NCBI GenBank assembly: GCA_945883795.1 | Contig: CAMCYC010000017.1 | Coordinates: forward strand, 1 to 41,090 | Origin: Sulfurimonas crateris | GTDB lineage: Bacteria; Campylobacterota; Campylobacteria; Campylobacterales; Sulfurimonadaceae | Direction: 5' to 3' | Length of the DNA: 41,090 bases | In this document: in pieces, positions 25,384 through 34,157 of the stretch | Layout of the letters: every line of letters begins with the position of its first letter | Position numbering within the stretch: the stretch's first letter is position 1 | Made by a program: the position numbers and the translations under genes | The notes under the pieces: generated by a model | Database searches by the model: none | Told to the model about the DNA's origin: nothing | The model's input: the letters and a program-made list of their open reading frames with translations, nothing else

Positions 25384-27873
25384 ATGGTCGTAAATATACA
25401 AGACACAAGCTTTTGTGATGCCGAGTCAATTCATAATTTATCACGCATTCAACGGAGTGGTTATCTACTTATTCTAAGCTATGAAAATTTAGAAATTTTA
25501 CAAGTCAGCGATAATATATCTAGCTTAACAAATATCCATTATCAAGAGGCATTAAATCAAACATTAGACTATCTCTTTGATAAAGATTTTTATACAAAGA
25601 TTTACAATGCAATATCAATTTTGAATAAAAATTCAAAAAAAGAAAAAACTTTTGTCGAAACTTATAAAAAAAGTAGATTTTTTTGTGCTATACATCTCAG
25701 CGAAAAATATGTAATTTTAGAGATAAGTGATATTACAGACCAAAATACAACTGAAGATTTTAGTGTTGAAGAAAATCTAGATAAGATAATACTAAGATGC
25801 CAAAAGACAGAGACATTTGATTCATTATGCAATGAAATTATTTCCTCTATTCAAAAGCTAAGTGGTTATGACCGTGTTTTGATGTATAAATTTGATGAAG
25901 ATGGGAGCGGAACTGTCTTAGCTGGACAAAGCACTATTTTAAAAGAAAATTTTCTAAATCATCGTTTTCCAGCTTCTGATATTCCCGCACAAGCTAGAGC
26001 TTTATATATTAAAAATAAATTTAGAATTATAGAAGATGTGAATGAAATAGATGCCTGTATTATCCCTGAGATAAATAGCATAACTCAAAGTGCTATAGAT
26101 ATGAGCTTTTGTCATTTTCGAGCTGTTTCACCAATACATATTAAATATTTAAAAAATATGGGCGTAGAATCATCTATGTCAATATCAATAGTGATTGATT
26201 CAAAGTTGTGGGGAATGATAGCCTGTCATAACTATGAGCCAATAAAAATACCACATACATTACATGCTATATATTATTTATTAAGTAGTATATTTGCTTC
26301 ATTTATAGAACAAAAAGAACTTATCAATAATTATCACATCTCTTTTAAACTCAAGTTGGAGCGGGAGTTGTTTATAAATACTTTAGCTCAAAAAAGTGAA
26401 ACTCATTTTATAAATGCTATTTTTGAGGATGCAACAAAACTTTTAGATATGTTCTCTTGCGAGATTGTTGCGTTAAAACATGGGAATGATTATAAATCCA
26501 CTGATAATAATATTGGTATGAATGAGATAGAAGAACTTTTAAAAATAGCTATACCTGAGATGAAAGATAATCTTTTTAATCGCTCTAACTTTGGTGTTTT
26601 GTATGGAAAAATAAACTCAAAAATTGGTGGTTTACTTGTTATTAAGCTTTCAAATATCAAAGATACTTATCTATTTTTTATAAGGGTTGAGCAAATATAT
26701 ACAGTTCAATGGGCAGGTGAGCCAAATAAAAGTGTGCGTTATGAAGATGGAAAAACAGTGGTTAGTCCAAGAGCTTCATTTGAAAGTTGGAAAGAGACCG
26801 TAATCGGAACTTCATCCCCTTTCATAAAACAAGAGATTGAATGTGCAGAAACATTGGCACAAAATCTTTCTCAACTCTATCTCTATTTTGAAATCTCGAA
26901 TAACTCACAAGAGCTCAAAGCAAAACAAATTATTCAAGAAAATATCATTCTTCAAAATGCTATCGAGAAAGAGATTTTATCGCAAAGAGATAGATTACTC
27001 AATAGCGTTGGGGAAGGGGTCTATGGAATAGATTTAAATATGAACTGTTTTTTTATCAATCCTGCTGCACTTTTAATGCTGGGATTAGAGGAAAAAGATG
27101 TTTTAGGAAAAGTTATACATCATATCATTCATCATCATAAAGATTATGGACATGAGTATTCGCCAAGTGAATACATAATACATACTATTATAAAAACTCA
27201 AAATAAACATGAGCAACATGATTGGCTTGTAAAATCTAACAGTGAAAAATTTCCAGTGAAAATGATTTTTACCCCCTTGTATGAGAACTCTCAAATTTCT
27301 GGCGTTGTTGTTGCTTTTACAGACATGTCTGCTGAGTATAACTCTAAGCAAGAGCTGCAAAAACTGAACAAAAAACTAGAACTCCTAGCAATGACAGACC
27401 CATTAACGCAAGTATATAATCAAAGATATTTCAAGAAATACGGAATGAAGCAATTTGATATTTCTAAAAAAGAGGAAAAGCCATGGAGTATCATTTTAAT
27501 AGAGATAGACAATTTTAAACTTATTAAAAAAACATATGGAAATGAAGTGAGCGATTTGGTTCTCATGATGGTGACAAAAGCACTCAAGTTAAACATCTCA
27601 GATGAAAATATTTTAGCTCGTATTGGCTGTGAAGAGTTTGCAATTATACTCCCGCAACTCAATATAAAACAGAGTGTTTCACTTGCTAGAGGTATAGTTG
27701 AAGAGATTCATAAAAATTCTGTGCCAGTTCATAACACAAAGCTATTTTGTACTGTTAGTATCAGCGTTGTTCAAAATGATACAATTTTTTCTAGATTTAT
27801 TGAAATGATGAAAACATTGGAGTTAAAGATGTTGTTTGCAAAAGAGTCTGGAGGAAACTGCATAAAAGCATAA
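25384..27873 (+). CDS. Bacteriophytochrome (PAS-GAF-PHY-PAS) with degenerate GGDEF domain
   Basis: About 829 residues. From the ATG at 25384 (AGAAGAGA upstream; another ATG at 25348 lacks a good site) the order is PAS with Cys11 in CDAESIHNLSRIQRSGYLL, aligning with the biliverdin-attaching Cys of BphPs; GAF with PASDIPAQARALY, AVSPIHIKYLKNMGVESSM and LWGMIACHN; PHY with the tongue motifs WAGEP and SPRASFESWKE; PAS (about 535-650); and a GGDEF fold. The residues matching Asp207, His260 and His290 of the Deinococcus protein are present. The GGDEF signature reads GCEEF and GNEVSD replaces the usual GHxxGD, so cyclase activity is doubtful. It would sense red/far-red light. No haem oxygenase gene is in the window. 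Confidence 0.9.
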   Translation: MVVNIQDTSFCDAESIHNLSRIQRSGYLLILSYENLEILQVSDNISSLTNIHYQEALNQTLDYLFDKDFYTKIYNAISILNKNSKKEKTFVETYKKSRFFCAIHLSEKYVILEISDITDQNTTEDFSVEENLDKIILRCQKTETFDSLCNEIISSIQKLSGYDRVLMYKFDEDGSGTVLAGQSTILKENFLNHRFPASDIPAQARALYIKNKFRIIEDVNEIDACIIPEINSITQSAIDMSFCHFRAVSPIHIKYLKNMGVESSMSISIVIDSKLWGMIACHNYEPIKIPHTLHAIYYLLSSIFASFIEQKELINNYHISFKLKLERELFINTLAQKSETHFINAIFEDATKLLDMFSCEIVALKHGNDYKSTDNNIGMNEIEELLKIAIPEMKDNLFNRSNFGVLYGKINSKIGGLLVIKLSNIKDTYLFFIRVEQIYTVQWAGEPNKSVRYEDGKTVVSPRASFESWKETVIGTSSPFIKQEIECAETLAQNLSQLYLYFEISNNSQELKAKQIIQENIILQNAIEKEILSQRDRLLNSVGEGVYGIDLNMNCFFINPAALLMLGLEEKDVLGKVIHHIIHHHKDYGHEYSPSEYIIHTIIKTQNKHEQHDWLVKSNSEKFPVKMIFTPLYENSQISGVVVAFTDMSAEYNSKQELQKLNKKLELLAMTDPLTQVYNQRYFKKYGMKQFDISKKEEKPWSIILIEIDNFKLIKKTYGNEVSDLVLMMVTKALKLNISDENILARIGCEEFAIILPQLNIKQSVSLARGIVEEIHKNSVPVHNTKLFCTVSISVVQNDTIFSRFIEMMKTLELKMLFAKESGGNCIKA

Positions 27874-27942
27874 TGACACTTCGTGGACACTTTTTCGATA
27901 CTATTCATAAAATTATAAAACTATCTAATAAAAAAAGAGTCT

Positions 27943-30900
27943 ATGATAAAAGCAAATATTGAAAAAAATAAAAGTAAAAATTTAGTGATTGTAGGACTTG
28001 GTGCAAGTGCTGGTGGGCTTGAAGCACTGAGACTTTTCCTTTCAAATCTTCCTCCTGAACATAACAATATTGCCTATGTAGTGGTGCAACATTTAAGTCC
28101 AACGCATAAAAGCATGATGCGAGAGTTGCTTGCAAGAGAGACAACTTTTGATGTTTTAGAGATACAAAGTGGATTGCTTCCAAAAGCCAATACTGTGTAT
28201 ATCACTCCTCCAGACCGTGATGTTGTCCTTAAAAATGGACTTCTCATGCTTGAACAGCCATTAGCAAGATGGATTGGACCAAAACCTTCTGTTGATAAAT
28301 TTTTTATTTCATTATCTAAAGAAAAACTTGAACTTGCCGTTGGTGTCATACTCTCAGGTACAGGCTCAGATGGTTCACAAGGTGTAAGAGCAATTCGTGC
28401 CGAAGGTGGAATAGCCATAGCTCAAAAACCTGAACAAGCCAAATATGATGGCATGCCAGCATCGGCTATACAAACAAAAAGCGTTGATTATATACTCCCC
28501 GCAGAAGATATAGCCAAAGAGATTATACATCTTTTACGCTATCCGAGTTCTCTAAGAGTCGAACAAGCAGAAGATGATGAATTCAATGTTATTTTTGAAA
28601 TAATTAGAAATAGATTTAATATAGATTTCAGTCAATACAAAAAAAGTACCATCACACGAAGAATTGAACGCCGCATGGCCGCTATAAAAGCTACAACCAT
28701 GACAAATTACATCACTTATCTTAAAGATAATATTGAAGAGGTGGAATATTTATATAAAGATATGCTCATAGGTGTTACCTCTTTTTTTAGAGATACAGAT
28801 GCTTTTGATGCGTTAAGAACACAGCTTGAATTCTATGTTAAAGAGCATAAAGAGGATGACCAATTTAGAGTTTGGGTATCCGCATGTTCTACTGGCGAAG
28901 AGGCTTATACTATCGCTATATTACTTGATGAAATTATGGGTTCTCACACTAGCAGACATGTGAAAATATTTGCAACCGACATTGATGAAGAAGCTATACA
29001 AAAAGCAAGAGCTGGAGTATTTCCAGAGCTTACGGTTTCAGAAGTCTCGCCTGAGCGATTACAAAGATATTTCATACAAAAAGGAAATGAGTTTGTAGTC
29101 AAGCCACAACTTAAAGAAAGGGTTATTTTCTCAAGACACGACATAACAATTGACCCTCCTTTTGTAAAAATTGATTTGGTTACATGTAGAAATATGCTAA
29201 TTTACTTTGAAACAGCCTTGCAAAAAAAGATTTTTACCACTTTTGCTTACTCTTTAAAACAGCATGGTATTTTATTTTTAGGAAAATCGGAATCAGTTGG
29301 TATGAATACTGATTTATACTCAACACTCGATGCAAAAGCAAAACTATTTCAAGCAAGAACAACCGTAGAATCAAGAAAGCTTTTGTATCCGCAGATGTTA
29401 AATGCAGGAAAATATATAAAACCTTCCATTGCAGTCAAACAAAAAAGAAAGACTAGCACCCTCGAAGATGCTATAAAAAACACCCTATTTGAATATTATG
29501 AAGCAAAATGCGTAGTTATAGACAATGATTTCAATATACACTACATCAAAGGAAATATGAATGATATGCTTAAATTTCCAAGTGGAGAAGTGCATAACAA
29601 TATTTTAAAAATGCTGCCTGAAAAAGTATCGCTAGAAGTACGCTCACTCGTATATAAAGCAAATAAAAATGAAGCACTCATAACTTTTCCAGCAGTTGCG
29701 CAATGTGCCCTTGAAATAGAAACAATTTCTGTAAAATTAAGTCCACTAGAGGGTAAATCAGGACATTATCTATACTTTTTAATCTGTTTTGATACTACGC
29801 AAAATACAGTTGAGAAACTACCGATTAAGATAGTTGAAAACGAAAATTCATACATTAGACAATTAGAACAAGAGCTACTTTCTACAAGGGAACATTTACA
29901 AACGGTTGTTGAAGAGTTGGAAACTTCTAACGAAGAGTTGCAATCCTCAAACGAAGAACTTCAAGCTTCAAACGAAGAACTTCAAGCGTCAAATGAGGAA
30001 CTCGAAACAACCAATGAAGAGCTACAATCTACAAACGAAGAGTTGCAAACAGCCTATTCTGAGATAAGAGCATTGTATGAAAAACAAAATTTACAGAAGA
30101 ATTATCTTGAAGGAAAGTCCAATGAACTCGGTGTTTTAAAAGAGGAACTCGATTTACAGTACGCCTATATCAAAGAAGTTTTGGACACTGAAAAAAATAT
30201 AGTAGTTGTAACAAATGGTAAAGAGATAATCTCGGTTAATGATGCGTTTTTCAAACTCTTTTCGCAATATTCCTCACTAGAAGAATTTAAAGTTGAACAT
30301 CAATGCGTTTGTGATTTCTTTGAAAAAAACAATGATGATGGGTATATTTATGAGAAAAAGAACGGCTTGAATTGGCTGAAGTTAATCATAAATAGTAATA
30401 GAAATGATTTAAAAGTAGATATAAAAAAAGATGAAGTTACATACACTTATCATATAATGGCAAGCATGTTAAAAGGCGGAGAACAGAGTTTTGTCGTCAC
30501 TTTAACGGACATCTCCCAAATTATAGCCTCTACGCTTAAATTGCAAACGGCTCTCTCTGATGAAATTCAAAGTAAAGTTAGCAGTTCGAATATCATTCAC
30601 CAATTCAATCATATTTTTGGTCAAGATTTATTCACTCTTCATATGACTGACGAGATACGAAAACCACTCAACAAAATATATCAAAACTATAAATCTATAA
30701 TAGAAATATCGAAGTTCAGTGATGCCGATACGATAAAATATATGGGAGAGTTTTCAATAGAGAAAAATGAAATTTTAAGTGCTATCACCTCTTTAAAACA
30801 TTTTTCTGGAGTCTTCAAAGACAGCACAGTTAATCTTTACGAATCATTTGAGCGAGTCGCTTTGTTAATAACCAACTCTAGGGCGAATGAACTTAATGTA

Positions 30901-31263
30901 GAATTATTAGGAATACAAACTCTTGAAATAGTTGATAAAAATGGACAAATATATCAACTTATCATGTTGTTAATGATGATATATGTACGAACAGTTACCA
31001 TGTTAAGCCTAAAGAATGTCACTTTAAAAATCGAGTTTACAAGTAAACCAGGGATGATTCTTATTAAAATTAATAATGTAGGTGATGAATCACTGTGTAA
31101 GCAATTATTAAAATTAGAAGCATCAAAAGAGATACTAGGCAAAGAATCTCAAAAAATCAGTGATACATTCACTATCTTTAGTTCAATGTTGCAAGTGGCT
31201 TATAACGCCAAATTTATTTTGGGAGCTGATTGTTGTGAGATTAACTTGCCAACAAATGTTTAA
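27943..31263 (+). CDS. CheB-CheR-coiled coil-PAS fusion ending in a pseudo-histidine-kinase
   Basis: 1106 residues. A CheB methylesterase domain (Ser22 in GASAGG, His50 in VVQHLSPTH, Asp143 in SGTGSDG) is followed by CheR (STITRRIERRM, the SAM site ACSTGEEAYT, DPPFVKIDLVTCRNMLIYF). Then come a heptad coiled coil (about 640-725), a PAS domain (about 740-865) and a C-terminal region. There, MTDEIRKPLNKI matches the H-box MSHEIRTPLNxI, but the phospho-acceptor His is Asp903. The N box is altered (IYQLIMLLMMIYVRTV) and no DxGxG follows. The CheB and CheR residues look intact. No receiver or chemoreceptor is linked. Likely a cytoplasmic adaptation or signalling hub. Confidence 0.9.
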   Translation: MIKANIEKNKSKNLVIVGLGASAGGLEALRLFLSNLPPEHNNIAYVVVQHLSPTHKSMMRELLARETTFDVLEIQSGLLPKANTVYITPPDRDVVLKNGLLMLEQPLARWIGPKPSVDKFFISLSKEKLELAVGVILSGTGSDGSQGVRAIRAEGGIAIAQKPEQAKYDGMPASAIQTKSVDYILPAEDIAKEIIHLLRYPSSLRVEQAEDDEFNVIFEIIRNRFNIDFSQYKKSTITRRIERRMAAIKATTMTNYITYLKDNIEEVEYLYKDMLIGVTSFFRDTDAFDALRTQLEFYVKEHKEDDQFRVWVSACSTGEEAYTIAILLDEIMGSHTSRHVKIFATDIDEEAIQKARAGVFPELTVSEVSPERLQRYFIQKGNEFVVKPQLKERVIFSRHDITIDPPFVKIDLVTCRNMLIYFETALQKKIFTTFAYSLKQHGILFLGKSESVGMNTDLYSTLDAKAKLFQARTTVESRKLLYPQMLNAGKYIKPSIAVKQKRKTSTLEDAIKNTLFEYYEAKCVVIDNDFNIHYIKGNMNDMLKFPSGEVHNNILKMLPEKVSLEVRSLVYKANKNEALITFPAVAQCALEIETISVKLSPLEGKSGHYLYFLICFDTTQNTVEKLPIKIVENENSYIRQLEQELLSTREHLQTVVEELETSNEELQSSNEELQASNEELQASNEELETTNEELQSTNEELQTAYSEIRALYEKQNLQKNYLEGKSNELGVLKEELDLQYAYIKEVLDTEKNIVVVTNGKEIISVNDAFFKLFSQYSSLEEFKVEHQCVCDFFEKNNDDGYIYEKKNGLNWLKLIINSNRNDLKVDIKKDEVTYTYHIMASMLKGGEQSFVVTLTDISQIIASTLKLQTALSDEIQSKVSSSNIIHQFNHIFGQDLFTLHMTDEIRKPLNKIYQNYKSIIEISKFSDADTIKYMGEFSIEKNEILSAITSLKHFSGVFKDSTVNLYESFERVALLITNSRANELNVELLGIQTLEIVDKNGQIYQLIMLLMMIYVRTVTMLSLKNVTLKIEFTSKPGMILIKINNVGDESLCKQLLKLEASKEILGKESQKISDTFTIFSSMLQVAYNAKFILGADCCEINLPTNV
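29911..30057 (+). repeat. Seven in-frame 21-bp repeats coding EEL(Q/E)xxN heptads
   Basis: Seven consecutive 21-base units encode EELETSN, EELQSSN, EELQASN, EELQASN, EELETTN, EELQSTN and EELQTAY. The third and fourth differ by only a few bases. They form the coiled-coil linker after CheR. Such repeats can gain or lose units, which would change the linker by two helical turns at a time. Confidence 0.9.
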
Positions 31264-31266
31264 CAC

Positions 31267-33270
31267 ATGAAGAAGGAAATAAAAGATTTTTTTAACTCTT
31301 GGATGCTTTCGCTTCCTTTGCCTGTCATAATCGTAGATTATGACTTTAGGATTTTGCTCTCCAACGACAAAGCAACTATGCTATTAGATTTTAATTTCAA
31401 AAAACCACAATATTTGGAAAACTATTTTCATAGGTCATTGATAACACATTTTTTAGAATTCAAAAATGCACTCAAATCTGTCGAATATGGCGAGATAGAT
31501 ATAAAGCTCGATCATCTTGGACATACAAAAATGATTGGTCGCTATTTTGATGACGACTTGGGTTATTATATTATTTTCATGATACCTCTCGTGTATAAAG
31601 ATAATTATTTAAAATTAGAAGAAAGATTCTCCACAATAATGCACCACATGAATGATTCTGTTTTAATTACCGACAAACAGCAAAGGATAATTGAAGCAAA
31701 TCCAGCATTTACTAAAATAACGGGGTATGAATTTTTAGAAGTTCGAGGTAGATTTCCAACGATTTTAAGTAGTGGCAAACAAAATGAAGACTATTATAAA
31801 AAAATGTATGAGGAAATGAGTATAAAAGGGTTTTATAATGGCGAATTGATGGACCGTAAAAAAAATGGTGAATCTTTTTATGCGAGTGCCAGCATCATTC
31901 CACTTCTTGATGAAGGTAGTGAAATATATGAATATATAGGGATTTTAAAAGATATCACTGAGCTTAAATCACTAAGAAAGAAAGTTGATAGTGATAAACA
32001 TAAAGACCCTCTCACAGGCGTACTAAGCAGAGAATCGTTTTTAAATGTGCTTAGTATAAAGTGTGAAATGGCAAACGAAAATAACACTTTGGCTATTTTA
32101 TTTATAGATTTAAATAAATTTAAGCAGGTTAACGATACTTTTGGGCATCAATATGGAGATTTCGTCCTCTCAACAGCGGCTTCAAGGATGAAAAAAGTTT
32201 TGCGTAATAATGATTTGATTGGCAGGTATGGCGGAGATGAATTTCTCATTTTATTAGAAAGAGTCAATGAAGAAAGTGCTCATAAAATTGCAGTCAATAT
32301 TAATGAGGTATTGTCACACCCTTATGTTGTAGATGAGCAAGTTATAGATTTTGTCTCAGGAAGTATAGGGATAGCATTCGCTCCTACAGATAGTCGAAAT
32401 GTAACGCAGTTAATCGAAAAAGCTGATGCGGCAATGTATTTTGCAAAAAAAGGCTTAAAAAAAAGCTATATATTGATGGCGAATGCTCTCAATAATGAAC
32501 CAAAAAATAATAAAAGTATAAAAACAGAGTTAATGCATGCAATTGAAAATGATGAGTTTTATATAAGAATTCAACCTATCGTTAAAATTTCAGATGCCTC
32601 TATTGTTGGAGGAGAAGTTCTTGCAAGATGGTTGAATTTATATTTTGACGAAGTCATGCCAAGCACTTTTATTCCATTAATAGAAAAATTGGATATTTCA
32701 AAAAAGTTTGATAGAAAAATTTTATCAAAAACAATCGAAGTCTTAAAAACCCAAAAGCTTCCAGAAGATTTTTTTATCAATGTAAACTTTTCTGCCGAAC
32801 AATTTGGAGATAGTAATTTTGTAACAATATTAGAAAATCTAGCTACAGAGGATTCTTGGCTATTAAAACATTTGGTGATTGAAATTACTGAAAGTACTAT
32901 GATGGCAGATATTGAGCAAACATCTCAATATCTGCATGAAATTAAGAAAATTGGATTCAAATTGGCTATTGATGATTTTGGAACAGGTTTCTCATCACTA
33001 TCTTACCTCAAACATTTTTCAATTGATTATCTGAAAATTGATATTAGTTTTATAGAGTATATTGAAGAAAATCAAAAAGATAGAGATATAGTTCAAGCAA
33101 TAACCATGCTAGCAAAAGGGATAGGTGCAAAAACAATTATTGAAGGTGTAGAGAGAGAAAGCCAATACGAAATACTCAAAGATATAGGCATTGACTACGC
33201 ACAAGGCTTTTTATTTTATAGACCAATGTTGAGTCAATCCTTTTTTACTACCGTCTGGTCTATAAATTGA
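31267..33270 (+). CDS. PAS-PAS-GGDEF-EAL dual-domain c-di-GMP protein
   Basis: 667 residues, soluble. An N-terminal PAS-like segment (about 10-105) and a clear PAS with PAC (about 118-238, ITGYEFLEVRG, GILKDITELK) are followed by GGDEF with intact RYGGDEF (322-326) and INDTFGHQYGD-type residues (here VNDTFGHQYGD). The EAL domain has E450-V-L in GGEVLARW, IEITESTMM, DDFGTGFSSLSYLK, LKIDISF and EGVE, so both diguanylate cyclase and phosphodiesterase sites look usable. It starts three bases after the CheB-CheR stop, so it is in the same operon. It is the one protein here with full c-di-GMP chemistry. Confidence 0.93.
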   Translation: MKKEIKDFFNSWMLSLPLPVIIVDYDFRILLSNDKATMLLDFNFKKPQYLENYFHRSLITHFLEFKNALKSVEYGEIDIKLDHLGHTKMIGRYFDDDLGYYIIFMIPLVYKDNYLKLEERFSTIMHHMNDSVLITDKQQRIIEANPAFTKITGYEFLEVRGRFPTILSSGKQNEDYYKKMYEEMSIKGFYNGELMDRKKNGESFYASASIIPLLDEGSEIYEYIGILKDITELKSLRKKVDSDKHKDPLTGVLSRESFLNVLSIKCEMANENNTLAILFIDLNKFKQVNDTFGHQYGDFVLSTAASRMKKVLRNNDLIGRYGGDEFLILLERVNEESAHKIAVNINEVLSHPYVVDEQVIDFVSGSIGIAFAPTDSRNVTQLIEKADAAMYFAKKGLKKSYILMANALNNEPKNNKSIKTELMHAIENDEFYIRIQPIVKISDASIVGGEVLARWLNLYFDEVMPSTFIPLIEKLDISKKFDRKILSKTIEVLKTQKLPEDFFINVNFSAEQFGDSNFVTILENLATEDSWLLKHLVIEITESTMMADIEQTSQYLHEIKKIGFKLAIDDFGTGFSSLSYLKHFSIDYLKIDISFIEYIEENQKDRDIVQAITMLAKGIGAKTIIEGVERESQYEILKDIGIDYAQGFLFYRPMLSQSFFTTVWSIN

Positions 33271-33293
33271 TATTTTTCAGATAAAATGATGGG

Positions 33294-34016
33294 ATGATAC
33301 ATAATAAATTAATTCAGCTAGCTCGTTATAGTTATTGGGACAAAGAAATTGGTGCTTTAATAGTGGATGCGAAACATCTAAAATTAACTGTATCTCAAAG
33401 AAAACTCCTTGGATTGTTGGTAGAAAACTTAAATCGTCCTGTTCATGGCACTCTAATATTTGATGAAGTAAATCATTCGCTAGATAAAGAATTTAATGAA
33501 AAAAGTGTTCGTAATCTCATAAGTAGTTTGAGAAAGTTTGCACCAATGATTAAGATTGTCAATATTTATGGTGGGTATTATATGCTTAGAAAAGATAGCA
33601 TGTATCCTGATTTAGAATTTAAAGATTATTTATATGAAGTTTTGGACCAATCGAAAAATGCCATAGTGATAACAAACCCAAACGAATATGACAATCCTAT
33701 TATTTATGTCAACAGTGCTTTTAGCGAATTATTTGAATACACATTTGAAGATGTGATGGGTAAAAATTGCCGTTTTTTACATGATGATGATATTGAGCAA
33801 TTAGCTATTGATGAAATAAGAAAAGCAATTCAAGAACGAGAATCTATAACAGTAAACCTTCGTAATTATACACAAAGCGGTAAGATACTTTATAACGAGG
33901 TAACCATAAGCCCCATATTTGACAAAAAAAATGGTAAATTAAAATACTTCTTAGGTGTTCATAAAGATGTTACATTTATCAAAACCTTAATGAGACAGTT
34001 AAGCTCTTTACATTAA
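33294..34016 (+). CDS. Winged-helix DNA-binding protein fused to a LOV blue-light domain
   Basis: 240 residues. Residues about 28-98 form an OmpR-type winged helix (LTVSQRKLLGLLVENLNRPV, EKSVRNLISSLRKF, IYGGYYML). Residues about 115-228 are a LOV domain: NPIIYVNSAF, then GKNCRFLHDD with Cys159 at the flavin-adduct position, LRNY (Asn191), YNEVTISP (Asn201) and YFLGVHKDVT. The two glutamines usual in LOV (NCRFLQ and GVQ.DVT) are His163 and His223 here. It most likely binds FMN and controls transcription in response to blue light or redox state. It follows the GGDEF-EAL gene by 23 bases. The ribosome site is weak. Confidence 0.88.
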   Translation: MIHNKLIQLARYSYWDKEIGALIVDAKHLKLTVSQRKLLGLLVENLNRPVHGTLIFDEVNHSLDKEFNEKSVRNLISSLRKFAPMIKIVNIYGGYYMLRKDSMYPDLEFKDYLYEVLDQSKNAIVITNPNEYDNPIIYVNSAFSELFEYTFEDVMGKNCRFLHDDDIEQLAIDEIRKAIQERESITVNLRNYTQSGKILYNEVTISPIFDKKNGKLKYFLGVHKDVTFIKTLMRQLSSLH

Positions 34017-34116
34017 AGTAAAATATCTAAGCATCAAGTGATAATTTGGATTTGAACAATTTAATAGTTATTTTATGATTGAATATAAAAAAGCAATTTT
34101 TACGACACTTTATCGT

Positions 34117-34122
34117 TATAAT
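34117..34122 (+). promoter_or_regulatory. Likely -10 element for the tandem-PAS gene
   Basis: TATAAT in the 141-base gap before the gene, about 36 bases from the chosen start. The gap suggests a transcript separate from the block upstream, possibly a target of the winged-helix LOV regulator next to it. Confidence 0.5.
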
Positions 34123-34157
34123 TTTATAAACTTAATTAGAAAAGGATGAAATATATT

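Noticed and set aside
29911-30057. CRISPR-like array
   Set aside because: The repeats are contiguous 21-bp units without spacers and encode a coiled coil in frame.
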